Counted from the first letter of the stretch, positions 31,940 to 44,305 are shown. The stretch: 64,000 nucleotides of DNA from Cryptomeria japonica (GCF_030272615.1 NC_081405.1:153653113-153717112), one strand, 5' to 3'. Notes: generated from the letters alone by a model not told the origin. Made by a program: numbers and translations.

Positions 31940-33260
31940 TATTGAATTATTCAAGGTGGTCTATAATGCATCCACCCTCTGTTGGAAATTGACACTCATT
32001 CGGTTTAGTTGTGTTGTCATTGATGGCAACACACATCATTTTGGGTTGGTAATCACTGATATTCATGATTCGGCAATCGACATTCAAGTCATCCCGCAGA
32101 TAAGGAAAACCAACTTGAACTAGGAACCGGTATATGAGGCCAACATAGGAGATTGATCCGGTAGGTCTACATGGAAACAACCAACAACATCGGTCACAAA
32201 GTTTAATGTATTTATTTTTCTCTAGGCCGACATGTAAATAAATTGTAATATCATTGTAAGCCGACATAAGGCATTCATGTTTATGTTTGGGAAAGGTATT
32301 TAAGTCAATCTGGTTAGGTTATTTTGGATATACATATAGAGAGAAGGAATATATAGTGGTGTGATATTCTGTGAGCAATTTTGATCAACTAAATGCTAAT
32401 ATAATATTCTGTAATCGGTCTTGGTTATTGGTTTAGAGGTTTGAGATGCAAAGTAAGTTATCGGTAAAGGAGGACACAGTAAAAACCAGTACAAACAGTG
32501 CTTGAACCAAAACTCCTCCAGCATAGCAGATGCATTCTTTGAGTTTAGAATTTTGTTTGTAAACCAGTATTCGATGTTTGTAGTTAGTGAGGCTCCTTTT
32601 TTGATGAGCAGTGGGCTCTAGGTTGTTGGCCTTCCTGCATGTGCAAACCCCTATTGTAATTTTTATTAATTTGGCTAGTGGATAGATATTGTGGGTCACC
32701 AATCCCACTGTAGTTTTTCCTCTTTGAGGTTTTCCACGTATTAGTCTCTATGTTATAGTGTATGTTCTTGTGGTGACATCATTTCTACTTACTATTATAT
32801 TCTTTTATGGTTACCAGTTACTAAATTATTTTGTTATGAAGGTTAAAATTGATGTTACCGGTAGAACACTGATTCACCTCCCCTCTTAGTGTTATTGGAT
32901 TCCAACACCCTCTTCCATCCTCAAGGAATGTAATTTATTCCTCAATAAAATATGATTTAATAAAGGTTTGGCTTGATACATCTTAGCAAGCCTATTCCAT
33001 AGTTTGTTTGCAGAGGTATTTTAATGGACATTGATTAGAATATAGGCTTCCAAGAACAACTTGATTAGAACGTTGGCTTTATAGTCCATAACATCATATT
33101 GAATAGCCATAGGAGGATTTGTAGGTCTTAAAACATTCACATCAACAACACCGCATAGATCTAGTTGATCTATTAACAAATCTTCCATCTTTAGCTTCCA
33201 CATCTCAAAATTACTTCTAGAAAAATTCTCCACCTCTATTATCCCTAACAAACGTGCCAT
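31940..33260 (-). pseudogene. Element J gag fragment, interrupted by S2
   Basis: Copia Gag of another lineage than A, B, K and D. Start at 33260 (MARLLGIIEVENFSRSNFEMWKLKMEDLL). It is open to 33021, then a stop, with homology going on as NKLWNRLAKMYQ, LLNHILLRNKLHSLRMEEG. Solo LTR S2 (31980-32907) splits it at ccctc. The last 40 bases (31940-31979) end at the N2 insertion. The WKxKMEDLL block is the usual UBN2-type copia Gag start. The rest of J must lie left of the window. Confidence 0.8.
31980..32907 (+). repeat. Solo LTR S2 in J gag
   Basis: 928 bp, TGTTGGAAATT...GATTCCAACA, with perfect target duplication ccctc (31975-31979, 32908-32912). Plus orientation: CACCTCCCCTCTTAGTG and the hairpin GTGGG-CCCAC (32691-32708) with GTTTTTCC lie near the right end, as in the other copia LTRs here. 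No PBS or PPT, so it is a solo LTR. Confidence 0.93.
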
Positions 33261-33370
33261 GCAAAAATTCCTACAACAAGATCAAAAAGTGTTTTTTTCA
33301 CAAGATCCCACTAAAATTTGGATTAGTTCAAAAAACCCAACAACCCTCAACTGAAACCAAAGGTGATCTA

Positions 33371-33383
33371 GCTTTGATACCAC
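33371..33383 (-). other. Primer binding site of J
   Basis: Minus strand GTGGTATCAAAGC, the initiator-Met type with A in place of G. Confidence 0.75.
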
Positions 33384-33384
33384 T

Positions 33385-33714
33385 TGTAAAGGAAGTTAAT
33401 TAGTGAAAAAAATTCTTGCACTAACCTTGAGAGGAGGGTAATGCAATTTTTTTTATATAACTTTACAATAGTTAACATAAATAATACAATAGCATTCATA
33501 CCATAGCATGATAATTTACAGGAGGAAAATCCTTTCTAGAGAAAAACCCCACACTCCAAAAAAAATCAAATATATTATTTAGAAATCAATAACACATTAC
33601 AATATACTTGTAGAGAGAGCTTCTCACAAGAGAATCACCAACCAGATATTTGGAGGTAACTCAATAGCTAAAAGGATCTTACACATAGCCCCTATCTCAC
33701 ATACCTCACATATA
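33385..33714 (-). repeat. 5' LTR of J, part before K
   Basis: Begins tgtaaaggaag; the LTR end lies next to the PBS. A minus-strand TATATAAA lies near 33455-33463. It is interrupted by K and probably continues at 40754-40879. Confidence 0.7.
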
Positions 33715-33719
33715 GGAGA

Positions 33720-34973
33720 TGCTATCAGCAAATCAAGAAGGAAGACTAAGAAAGGGGGGGTGAATCAATCTTCACTAGATACAAAAAATTAAACTCCAAA
33801 ACATAAAATGATAAACTACAACAATAAACAGATAAGCAAATTAACAACAATATTTTTGATGTGGAAAACCCGGTTAAGGGAAAAACCACATTGGAAACCT
33901 ACCCAAAGTAAGATGATACTCTGCAGTAGTATGCCAAAGTTATTACAATGGGGAAGGCACATGCATTCAGGCACACTGCGTAGAGCTCACTGTTTAAAAT
34001 ATATACTCCTGGAAGGCTAAAACCCTCAGGGAAGTCTCACTGGCTTACAATATGATTCAAACTACAATCTGGAAGAAATGAATTGAAAGAATAGCATCTC
34101 CAAATGCCTGATTAAAATTTTGGTTAAGCACAGTTGTCTTCTCTACAACACCAATCTCTCCTCAAACTTAACACTAAAGGATAAATCACTTGTTCTCACA
34201 TACACCTCTCTTTAATAATGCAGACACAATACCGACACCAAAACTAAGTTGATAGATCACCTATATATACAATTCATCAACCTTGATAACAAGGTCCGCT
34301 AAACCCTCAACCGTCAACTCATAATCACAAAAATTACATTACACGATACAAAGATAAACCACCAGACCAATATAGTGATTTACATTACATATCATGGACC
34401 TAATTCAAATTCCCAAATGATCACATCCATCGGAAATCATGCCAAGATCAATCGCAATAGGCTACATCACCAAAAATATCGCATAACACAAAAATCATCA
34501 TCAGTTGATGAAAACCACCAAAAAGTCACATAACAATCAATGCAAATCACCAAAATAAATAGGAAACAACTAGGAAACACTAGCAAGTATGTTAGAACCA
34601 TCACCAAGAGCTGCACCAACACCACTTATCAAATCTTCATCGATCAACATCAGCAAGCTCAAGAACATAACCAATCAACAACTGCCACAAAGAAAGATAA
34701 TTTAGGGAGCACCAAATCACAAACCATTTGAAATGAAGATACACAAGATTATCCCAAACAATCCCAAAACATTAGCACAAGATCCGATCACACTGGAATA
34801 TACCAGAGGAAATACTGGATTTTGTAAAACAGTGATCAACATAACCAAACTACAAAACCAGATCAGAAGATCTTCCCAAACTCACCGGAATAAATCATAG
34901 GAATATGTTAACATCAATGACAACAACATATCCTAGTAGCAGAAATGAACAACCATATCCAACAACTCCAACA
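33720..34973 (-). repeat. 3' LTR of K
   Basis: 1254 bp, tgctatcagc...ctccaaca. The right copy starts tgttagaaac. G-run at 33757-33763. The conserved stem near 33888-33907 has mismatches here but is perfect in the right copy. Confidence 0.88.
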
Positions 34974-34990
34974 ATCTCCCCCTTTGGCAT
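34974..34990 (-). other. Polypurine tract of K
   Basis: Minus strand ATGCCAAAGGGGGAGAT at the LTR edge. Extra tracts lie at about 35050-35061 (actccccctaag) and 35094-35113 (tctctctccccttttgagaa). 34991-35272 holds no gene. Confidence 0.85.
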
Positions 34991-35272
34991 TGATGGCAAC
35001 ATATGAATGTGAAAAATAGTCAATGCAAAGAAATAAGATATCACCAACAAACTCCCCCTAAGATCAAGATAGATAATGCAATTTTTCACATGATCTCTCT
35101 CCCCTTTTGAGAACAATGCCAAAGATATCCAAAATAAAAACATGAATCTCTCTCCCCTTGAGACATATAACCAAATCAACAGTCTACTCCAGCAGACGAG
35201 CAACACCAACACACCAATTTGGATAAGAGAATAAGGCTATGAAATTCACCAAATCGATGCAACTCAATACAT

Positions 35273-36096
35273 CTAGTTCTCATCAGGAGGGGTGGATACC
35301 CATAACTTGTCTCTCAAGTAAACAAATGTATCTACAGGAAAAGGCTTAGTGAAAATACAACAATTTGTTCCTTTGTAGATAAATATTCCAGCTTCACCTT
35401 CTCTTCTCTGACTTGCTCTCTTAAGTAATTATATTTGATTGATATATGCTTAGTCTTTGAATGTTGCACCAGATTCTTTGACATGTTTATAGCACTAGAA
35501 TTATCACAGTGTATAACAATAGGCTCATCATGAATAACTCTAATATCTTTTAATATTTGCTTCATCCAAACTATCTGAGTGCAATTACTAGCATCAACAA
35601 TGTACTCAACTTCAGCAGTAGATAAGGATATTGAATCTTGTTTCTTACTTGCCTACGAAACCAACTTCTTAACTAAAAATAATTCTCCATCGGTAGTACT
35701 CTTCTACTCATCAACATCACCAGCCCAATCTACATTAGTGTAAGCACACAACATGAAATCATCATTCTTCAAATACCATAAACCATAATCCACAACTCCC
35801 TTTAGATATCTGAATATCCTCTTAACAATAGTGACATGACTCTCCTTTGGATCAACTTGATATCTAACAGCCATACACACAACATGCATAATGTCAGGCC
35901 TAGTCTGAGTAAGATATATCAATCCATAAGCCATAGATCTATACAAACTCTGATTAGCTTTCAGAGATTCATCATTTTTGGAAAATTTACAGCCAGTCAC
36001 AATAGGAGTTCCAACTAGTTTGGAATCATCTAGTCCAAACTTCTTCAATAGTTCCTTCACATACTTAGTTTGAGATATAAAGATACCTTTTCCTAT
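35273..36096 (-). pseudogene. Element K RNase H domain of pol
   Basis: Copia RNase H in two open pieces. 35704-36060 starts MKELLKKFGLDDSKLVGTP and holds YTNVDWAGDVDE, where the catalytic Asp region is kept. 35332-35565 has CDNSSAINMSKN and YNYLREQV. Between them the SxADSEYVVDASNCTQIVW-like block is read at about 35570-35690 with stops. Homology ends at a TAG at 35273-35275. A UAG at 36097-36099 divides it from RT. Confidence 0.83.
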
Positions 36097-36930
36097 CTAT
36101 GCAATATACAAACCTTAGAAAAACTTCATCTCGCCAATCATAGACATCTCAAATTCTTTCTACATATCACCAGGAAACTTCATACTCATATCAACATCAC
36201 CACCAAAAATAATATCATCAACAAAGACTTCAACAATCAAAATGTTATCATTTTCAAGCTTACAGTACAAATTACTGTCAGCAACACCTTTAGTAAATCC
36301 TAATTTCAACAACCATTTATCTAATCTAGCATACCAGGCTCTAAGAGCTTGTTTCAATCCATAAAGTGCTTTCTTCAACTTGCACACCATGTCTCCATCA
36401 TCCAATAGTGAAAATCTATCAGGATATTCAATGTAAACTTCTTCCTCTAGATCAACATTCAGAAATGCAGATTTGACATCAATTTGATATACCTTGAAAT
36501 ATTTATAAGAAACATAAGCAAGTAACAATCTAACAACTTCAATTCTAGAAACTAGAGCAAAAGTTTCCTCATAATCAATTCCTTATTGTAGTGAATATCC
36601 TTTGTAGACCAGTCTAGCTTTATTTCTGACTACTTCACCGACTTCATTCAATTTGTTTATGAAAAACCATTTAGTACCAATAACATTCTTATCCTTAGGT
36701 CTAGGCACAAGTTCCCAAGTGTTATTCTTTTCAATCTGATCTAATTCTTCTTTCATAGCTTTTATCCAGTTATCATCCTTACAAGCATCAACAACATCTT
36801 TAGGTTCAACTTTATAAATCAAACATACTTCTTCTGCACCTAACCTTCTTCTAGTCATCACACCTTTATTATTATCACCAATAATCTGATTCTCAGAATG
36901 ATTCAATTTAACACACCTCAGAGCCTTCTA
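36097..36930 (-). pseudogene. Element K reverse transcriptase domain of pol
   Basis: Pieces at 36583-36906 ([45 protein letters not shown]) and 36160-36528 ([50 protein letters not shown]). Catalytic Asp residues are kept. A stop lies at YKGYSLQ, others near FPGDM and before GLYIA. It would copy RNA into DNA; it is not usable as it stands. Confidence 0.84.
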
Positions 36931-37099
36931 TTTGTTCTAATCCTCAGGTTCCTACACATCATCACCAAATACAACAACATCTGGATTAACAGTCTCTACT
37001 GGATCATTCTTCTTAGGCTCTTCAGGATGAATAGGAGCTAAAAAATGTTGACCATCATCATAAGCTCTAATCTCCTTTCCAAGGTTCTCATCCAACTTC

Positions 37100-37933
37100 A
37101 CATTTGCATTCACAACTATCTTTCTCATTCTCTTATTATAGAACTGGTAGGATTTTCTCTTTGTAGATTATCCCAAAAAGATACCTTCGTCACTTCTAGC
37201 ATCGAAATTTCCAATATCCTCATCTCTCTAGATAAAACATTTTCTAACAAAAACTTTGAAATATTTCACAGTAGGAACATGACCAAACCAAAGCTCATAA
37301 GGGGTCTTACCTGTATCACCTTTGATATGAACTCTGTTAAATGTATATACTACAGTGCTAATGGCTTCTCTCCAGTAGACCTTCAGAGCATTTCCTTCAA
37401 TCAACATGGTTCTTGCAGCATCCAAAATAGTATGGTTCTTCCTCTCAACAACTCCATTATGCTGTGGGGTTCTAGGAGCAGATAGTTGTCTTTTGATTCC
37501 ATGCATCTCACATAATAAATTGAATCATAGGAACTGGATTCTCAACCTCTACCAGATCTCAAACACTTCAGCTTCAATTTGGACTCAGTTTCAACTTTAG
37601 CTTTGAATATCTTGAATTTGTCAAATGCTTTTGATTTTCCTTCAAAAAGACAACCCACATCATCCTAGAACAATCATCAATTAGCAGCATAAAGTATCTA
37701 TCACCCTGCACACTTCTAACATTTGTAGGTCCACACAGGTTAGTATGCACAAGATACAATAATCCATCAGATGTATACTATTTATTCTTGAAATAAATTA
37801 TTGTTTGCTTACCCAATTGACATTCCTTACATACTAAATTAACAGGTGTAACAATCTTAGGCAGATCTCTGACATCTTGTGTAGAACTGATCTTAATCAA
37901 TGAATCAAAGTTTACATGACGCATTCTTCTATG
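37100..37933 (-). pseudogene. Element K integrase
   Basis: Pieces: the zinc-binding part near 37800-37960 (RMRHVNFDSLIK, VCKECQLGK), 37574-37759 (LVHTNLCGPTNVRSVQGDRYFMLLIDDCSRMMWV, in which the His-x-Asp-Leu motif reads HTNL, so the first catalytic Asp is Asn), and 37228-37506 (GIKRQLSAPRTPQHNGVVERKNH, catalytic Glu kept; YWREAISTVVYTFN; TPYELWFG). The segment with the second Asp (near 37510-37570) is damaged. The tail near 37130-37225 reads with stops. Confidence 0.78.
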
Positions 37934-38330
37934 CTACAACCAAATCTCATCTATCTTAGCAATCAAACAAATTTTCTCACCAACATTCAAATGAAAAATG
38001 TTACCTTCAGTCTTAGTTCCAAATGCCATCTCTATACTGGAGGCATTTAAGATCTTGCATTTACCATCCTTGAATTGTAGATCATAACCCTTATCAATCA
38101 TTTGTTCAACACTCAAAATATTATGCTTAAAAACTTCAACATACAATACATCATCAGTGTTATGCTTACCATCTAAAGAAATAGAACCTCTCCCACGGAC
38201 CACACAAGCTTTGTCATCTCCAGATCTAACTATTCCGCCATCATACCTTTCCATGCTTACAAATTTGCTTTTATCATTGGTCATATGATGTGAGAAAGCA
38301 CTGTCAATCACCTATTCACCTTTTTCTTCT
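37934..38330 (-). pseudogene. Element K aspartic protease
   Basis: A 125-codon frame from 38311 with upstream homology from about 38330 (EKGE-stop-VIDSAFSHHMT). The active-site block reads VIDSAFSHHMTNDKSKF, where DSG has become DSA. It continues VVRGRGSISLDGKHNTDDVLY, HNILSVEQMIDKGYDLQFKDGKC and TEGNIFHLNVGEK. It is one of three copia proteases here with a readable full length. Confidence 0.8.
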
Positions 38331-38539
38331 ACTTTAGAAGCCAAAGCTTTCTCCTCAACAAAACAACTAGTGGAATCAATAGGTACATGACTATCTTCTT
38401 TAATGGCAATAAACACAACTTAATCTCATTTTGACTCATCATCTGTAACACCTTCATCTATAGCATAACAATAGTTCTTCTGGTTCCTAAATTCCAGTTA
38501 GACTTATAAGACTTATCATACTTTTCATGCTTCTCATAT

Positions 38540-39445
38540 CTATCATTCCTATCAAGATTATCAAACTTATCATGTTTGTCATACTTAGCCATTCTCTCCA
38601 GGCATCTAGAAGCAAAATGTCCTATCTTATTACAAGAAAAAAAAATTCAAGGGAAAGCTCCGACACCTTTAGGAAATATCCAGGGAATCAATGCTTCAAT
38701 CTCATCAAACTCTCTTTCTTGCTTTGCAATTTCTCTTCTTTCTCTTTCATATCTGGATATCCTGCATTCATTAGGATCATATTTCTCCTTATCGGATATA
38801 GATGTTGATGCTCTAAATGCAGTCTTAGACTTTCCATGTGATTCTCCAAATTCGCTCAGCTCAAATGAAACATCCAACCAACATATCTCTTCTTATTATA
38901 GTCACACTCTGGATCTCATCAATAGCAGCAACTTTATGTTTATAAGTAGGAGGCAAAGATCTCAACACCTTAGCAACAATCTCATCTTCCTCAATCTTTC
39001 CACGGGCACATCTGATACCAAGGACAAGTTCATTCACCTTAGCAATTTATGAACGTATGTTCTCATCATCTCCCATCTTCAATGTCTCATACTTTCCTTT
39101 CAAGATCTGCAACTTAGCAACTTTCACTTGACTGTCACCTTCATATAGGATCTCGAGCTTCTCCCAGGTCTCATGTGTGGTTTGAAGTCCCATAACATTT
39201 GTCATTTCAAAATCAGTCAAGGCACTAAGAAATGCTTCCTTCACTCTGATGTTATATTCTGCTTCCTTAACCTCATCAGAAGTAGATGGTCCATTCCGAG
39301 GAACAACATAGACATTCTTAGTAATCTTCCAGTAATCCTCTCCAAGACATTTCAAGTGCACCTTTGTCTGACTCTTCCATACAGTATAGTTACTTCCATC
39401 AAACCTTAGACTATCTTTCTTGAAAATAATACCTTGAGCTTCCAT
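38540..39445 (-). pseudogene. Element K gag
   Basis: The likely start is 39445 (MEAQGIIFKKDSLRFDGSNYTVWKSQ); the frame is open five codons further up. It runs to 39047 (DDENIRS then stop), with homology going on as VNELVLGIRCARGKIEEDEIVAKVLRSLPPTYKHKV. The end part 38647-38877 is open. The zinc knuckle near 38595-38640 reads FFSCNKIGHFASRC, with Phe for the first Cys, and a T-run there shifts the frame. A Lys/Asp/His-rich tail follows. Confidence 0.82.
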
Positions 39446-39488
39446 CCTGGATCTCCTCAAGTGATTAAGCTTCTACTGGAGGATCTAG

Positions 39489-39501
39489 CTCTGATACCAA
39501 T
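39489..39501 (-). other. Primer binding site of K
   Basis: Minus strand ATTGGTATCAGAG touching the LTR end at 39502; initiator-Met type. Confidence 0.85.
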
Positions 39502-40753
39502 TGTTAGAAACAATCAAGAAGGAAGACTGAGAGGGAGGTGAGTCAGTCTTCACCGGGTACAAAACTTTTTAACTCCAAAACATAAACTGATAAACTGCAG
39601 CAATAAACATATAAGAAAATTAACAACACAACACACAACACCAAGATTTTTTATGTGGAAAACTCGGTTAAGGGAAAAACCACTGTGGGAACCTACCCAC
39701 AGTAAGATGATGCTCTACAGTAGTATGTGAAAGTTATTATAATGGGGAATGCACATGAATTCAGGCACATTGCCTAGAGCTCATTGCTCAAAAGATATTT
39801 GCCTGAAAGGATACAACCCTCAGGGAAGTCTCATTGACCTACAATATGATTCAGACTACAATCCGGAAGAAATGAATTGAAACATAGCATCTCCAAATGC
39901 CTGATTATAGTTCCGGTTAAGCATAATTGTCTGCTCTGCAACACCAATCTCTCCTCAAACTCAACATCGAAGGATAAATCACTTATTCAAACATACACCT
40001 CTCTCTGATAATGCAAACACAATACTGATACCAAAACAGTGAATAACTCACCTATATATACAATTCATCAACCTTGATAACAAGGTTGGCTAAACCCTCA
40101 ACCCTCAACTCATAATTAAAAAAATTACATTACACGATATAAAGATCAGCCACTAGACCAATATAATGATTTTTATTACATAACATGGACCTAATTCAAA
40201 TTCCTAAATGATTACATCCCCCGAAAATCATGCCAAGATCAACCATAACACACTACACCACCAAGAATACCGCATAACACAAAAATCATCATCAGTTGAT
40301 GAAGACAACCAAAAAATCACACAATGATCAATGTTGATTGCCAAAACAATTAGGACACAACTAGGAAACACCAGCAAGCATGTTAGAACCATCACCAACA
40401 ACTGCACCAACACCACTTATCAAATCTTCATCGATCAACATCAAAAAGCTCAAGAACACAACCAATCAGCAACTGCCATGAAGAAAGAAAATTTGCGGAG
40501 CACCAAATCATGAACCATCTAAAATGAAGATACACAAGATTATTTGAAATAGTATCCCAAAACCTCAGACAAGATCTGATCACACTGGAATATACCGGAT
40601 TTTGTAAAACAATAATCAACATAATGAAACTACAAATCCAGATCAGAAGATCTTCCCAAACTCACTGGAATAAATCAAAAAAATATGTCGGCATCCATGA
40701 CAAAAACATATCTGAGCAGCATGAATGAACAACCATATCCAACAACTCCAACA
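39502..40753 (-). repeat. 5' LTR of K
   Basis: 1252 bp, tgttagaaac...ctccaaca. It holds a perfect 7-bp stem CTGTGGG-CCCACAG (39683-39702) next to GGGAAAAACCAC. The right flank is tgaga. Confidence 0.9.
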
Positions 40754-40879
40754 TGAGATACAATACATGAAACCATCAAACAATATTACAAAACCATGGG
40801 CTAAAAGCACCCAATAAAGTGGCACCCATCTTATCTCCAATACAAGATTCCCTATGATGTGTCAAAACACACATCAACA
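40754..40879 (-). repeat. 5' LTR of J, part after K (probable)
   Basis: J's LTR should resume at the K insertion point. A plausible LTR edge, TGTTGATGTGTG on the minus strand, ends at 40879. This gives a J LTR of about 456 bp without K. No second copy is in the window to confirm it. Confidence 0.45.
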
Positions 40880-41312
40880 TGTGTACCATCCTTTTTACAA
40901 CTCATTCATGTGTCCAACATGTTTTTACATTTCCCATTTTAGGAAACCCAACTTCCAAAGACCATAACTTTTGAATCAGGTGTCCAACTAATAAGTCGTT
41001 TGAAGTTTCAAAAATCTCGTGAGGTGCCCTATCAACCCAAAATGTATTAAAATTCTTATTACCACTTTTGGGCCCATACGAAGACTCTAAGACCTTAAAA
41101 ATTAAATTTGAAGCTTTTGTATGACATCTTAAAAAATAGAACTTTTAATATCTTCAAAACCAAACATGATCTTGCCATGAAAACTTGCCGACATGATTAT
41201 TTAGCAAATCCAAAGATTTGGGGATAATTTCATTCCAATCAATACTAAAATGAAAATTTACTAAAAATGGTAACCTTATGTATATGCAAGGCTAAGACAC
41301 TATTTTCCTAAC
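40880..41312. other. Unassigned non-coding stretch
   Basis: No gene, known repeat edge or match to other parts of the window seen. It lies between J's probable LTR end and the truncated start of L. Confidence 0.5.
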
Positions 41313-42731
41313 ATAGATAATAATGTTATAGGAACACAGTGGGTGTTCCAAATCAAATTGAATGAAGGGTATGAAACAAGGAATAAATCTAGATTGGTTT
41401 GTAAAGGATACTCTCAAGTGGAAGGTATTGATTTTGAGGAGACTTTTCTCTGATGCCTAGGATGGGCTCAATGAGAATATTTCTTGAATTTGCAACTCAC
41501 AAGAAATTCAAAGTGTATTAGATGGATGTCAAGCCAACCTTCTTGAATAGTGACATAGAGGAAGAAGTCTACATTGAGCAACCTAATGGTTTTCAGTTGA
41601 CAGAGGATCTAAACATGGTATGTAGACTTAAAAATATATGTATGGTCTCAGGAAATCCCTTAGGGCTTGGTATGAAAGGTTAGGCAGGTACTTATTGCAA
41701 CAAGACTTCAAGAAAGGTACAATAGATAGAAATATTTACTTCAAAGTTGAGGAAGGCAAGCTTTTGATAATTATTGTGTATGTTGATAACATTATCTTTG
41801 GTGGAGATGATGTATGTAATAAATTTACATATGAAATGTAGAAATAATTTGAGATGTCAATGATTGGTGAGTTGTCTTTATTTTTTGAACTTCAAGTTGC
41901 TTAGCTACATGATGGTATCTTTGTTTCTTAGGCTAAGTATGTTAAGGATATGTTGAAGAAGTTTGGTATGGAGAATTCTAAACCAGCGAGTACCCCCCTG
42001 GTTATTAATTGTCATTTGAGTAAGGATGATGAGTCTCTCGGAGTTGATTAGACTCTCGACATGTCTATGATTGGAGGAATACTATATTTGATTGCTTCTA
42101 GACCTAACATTATGCATACAGTATGTTTGGTTGTCTGATATGAAGCTAATCCTAAGCAATCTCATGACAAGGTTGTTAAAAGAATATTCACATATTTGCA
42201 AGGAACTCTAAACTATGGTTTGTAGTAAAAGAAGGATAATAATTTCTCCTTGGAGGTTTATATTGATGTTGATTGGGCTAGATATGTGGATGATAAAAGA
42301 GGAGCTAATGGTAGTGCATTTTCTTGGGAGACAGATTGGTTTTCTAGATTAGTAAGAAACAACAATCATTATGTTTATAAACTATAGAGGCTAAGTATAT
42401 TGCTACAGCATCCTGCTACACTCATGTGATGTGGATGAAGTAAACATTGAAAGATATCAAGGTGATGCATGATGAGCCTATTCATATTATATGTGATAAT
42501 AAAAGTGCTATAAACATCTCAAAAAATTGGTGATACATTCTAGGACAAAAACACATTTTTATTCAGTATCATTTCTTAAGAGAGAAAGGTGCAAAGAAAG
42601 AAGTTAGATTGGAGTATGTTCACACAAAAGATCACATTGTAGCTATATTTACCAAGGCATTCTAAAAGCATACTTTTGAGTATCTCAAGTAGAAGCTAGG
42701 GATTATTGCCCCTTCTTCTTCTTCTAATTAG
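41313..42731 (+). pseudogene. Element L: 5'-truncated copia pol (RT and RNase H)
   Basis: Begins inside RT at [18 protein letters not shown], goes on [18 protein letters not shown], with stops [23 protein letters not shown], then the open part 41638-41841 with LRAWYERLGRYLL and VYVDNIIFGGDD, where the catalytic Asp pair reads Asp-Asn. A UAG at 41902-41904 follows LQVA. RNase H follows with KYVKDMLKKFGMENSKPAS, YIDVDWARYVDDKR, AKYIATASCTHVMW and DNKSAINISK, ending APSSSSN at a TAG. Gag, protease and integrase are absent. About 1.4 kb, more decayed than D or K. Confidence 0.85.
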
Positions 42732-43085
42732 ATGCATAAGTCGGTGCATCTATCCAGGAGAGGAAATTAAAGGTATATTCTTTGTCTCATGGATTCATGT
42801 GATTATTTCTCGTAGGAGGATCAGGTAATTTTTTGGTTATTGTTGAAAGAGGGAGAGAATGTATAAGTATGGGCAAGTGCTAAGAAGAAAGAAAGAAAGC
42901 AAAAAGGGGTAGACAATGTAGATGGATGAGAATGCAGAATCAGGTGAAGGTATGTTCCCTTTGTCTTGATGTCAAAGAAGGAGAGATACTAGATGAATAC
43001 TATATTGGAAGAGAATACAACAAGATAGGATGTATAACTGGTTGTTTTATCAAAGGGAGAGATAGATTGTGTTGTCATCAATGAC
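42732..43085 (+). other. 3' untranslated region of L
   Basis: No gene. It holds a PPT-like TATCAAAGGGAGAGATAG at about 43048-43065 and the phrase TTGTGTTGTCATCAATGAC that is common in this group of elements. Confidence 0.6.
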
Positions 43086-43097
43086 TATGGGGGAGAT
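43086..43097 (+). other. Polypurine tract of L
   Basis: TATGGGGGAGAT, directly before the TGTTGGCAATT start of the LTR. Confidence 0.8.
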
Positions 43098-43850
43098 TGT
43101 TGGCAATTATTTTCATTGATGTTAGCCTATAATTGTGTGTTGTCATTGATAATATGTTTGGCATGATGTTTGCTAGTATATGACACTAATTGTCAAATAT
43201 AGAGTACAGTGGATGTTGTGGTTGTAGATGCTCTATGTTGTGGATACCTACCTTCTTGGTGCCTCATATATTCACTCAGTATAATGTAATGAATGTAGAT
43301 GATGAGGTTGATAATGTGCTTAATTATAAAGTTGGTATAATGATTATATCATATTAAGATGAGGATTAGATGCATTGGGATGAGGATTAGAAGTATTAAG
43401 ATGAGAATTAGAAGGATGATGATGATAGCATATTAAGATAAGGATTAGAAGCATGAAGATAGCATATTCAAATGAGGATTAAATGCATGGAAATAGTTTG
43501 AATGTGATTGTGATGATCTTATGTATACTAAAGGATGGTAGTTTATCTCTTGTTTACTCCTGAGTGAGAAAATGATGTTTTGGGGGCATTTTGGTCCTTA
43601 GAAGATTGATGGAATAAGTATTTATAGGAATGTATGTTGAAGACTGTAATGGGGGGGAAATTATGGTTAGGGTTAAATTAAGATAAGAAAACCACTAAAT
43701 TACCTAATTAACCGTTACATTTGGAAGGAGGAATCTAATAAATCTATCCTCAAAAGACTAAGATTCTAATTAGATTCCAACTCTCTTTGTAGGGCCTTTC
43801 TTCTTCCAAGATCAAATTCATTTGATTGTTTGATAATTAGGGTAAAATAG
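43098..43850 (+). repeat. 3' LTR of L (right edge uncertain)
   Basis: Starts TGTTGGCAATTATTTTCATTG, as LTRs of this group do. A TATTTATAGG box is at 43619-43628. A direct repeat array GATGAGGATTAGA is at 43359-43490. I could not find the right LTR edge; the end given is approximate. Confidence 0.6.
43359..43490. repeat. Short direct repeats GATGAGGATTAGA in L's LTR
   Basis: Imperfect copies start near 43359, 43379, 43400, 43438 and 43471, so the spacing is irregular (about 20-38 bp). Confidence 0.7.
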
Positions 43851-44089
43851 GTGATAATTGGAGTGATCTGACATAAACAATAAGCTACAGAAGTCCCACA
43901 GAGCCACCAACCTAGATCTGGGCAAAGTAAGATGTCTAGAATCCACTCTCAAAAGTTCGGCCTAATTTTTTGGGACCAAGTAGTACCAATTTGCCATGGT
44001 TCTCCAAATTTCCCATCGTCAAAAGTTGAACCTATTCATCATTGTGAACTTTGTCGATCCTCCTGAGTGCAACTCTGTACATGTTCTTG

Positions 44090-44305
44090 CACAAAAAGAG
44101 AAAGGGAAAATTGTTGGGCATATGGGTTTTGCTAAGTCAAACCCCGATTTAGGAATTAACCTTGAATGAAATAATACAAATACTAAAATAAATGTTGAAT
44201 AGATATACTCCAGATCTATAATTGTTGATGATGATGCAATGCTCTTTGAATGTAATCACAATGTTGTCTATAATGGTATGACAAAAGCATGAACATGAAA
44301 AACCC
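44090..44305. repeat. Decayed T-like LTR fragment
   Basis: GGGTTTTGCTAAGTCAAACCCC, GATTTAGGAATTAACC and TTTGAATGTAATCA resemble the T LTR near 21655-21745 (GGTCAAACCCC, TTTTGGAATTAACC) in order. Edges are not clear. The adjoining 43851-44089 shows nothing else. Confidence 0.45.

Larger units (their letters stand above)
33720..40753 (-). mobile_element. Element K: full-length Ty1/copia retrotransposon in J's LTR
   Basis: Minus strand, 7034 bp. LTRs 33720-34973 and 39502-40753, PPT 34974-34990, PBS 39489-39501. Coding 35273-39445 is in the order gag, protease, integrase, RT, RNase H. Flanks ggaga and tgaga match at four of five bases. All domains are present but carry many stops and shifts. 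Its proteins are closer to D than to A and B (for example the GATxPP ending of RNase H and the RLG/GRGSISLDGKH protease block). Confidence 0.9.

Noticed and set aside
35836..36018. Plus frame of 60 codons and its neighbour at 36070-36303
   Set aside because: Antisense of K RNase H and RT; the sense strand carries the catalytic motifs.
43359..43490. Spaced direct repeats that could suggest a CRISPR array
   Set aside because: Irregular spacing, no unique spacers of constant length, no cas genes, and a plant retrotransposon context.
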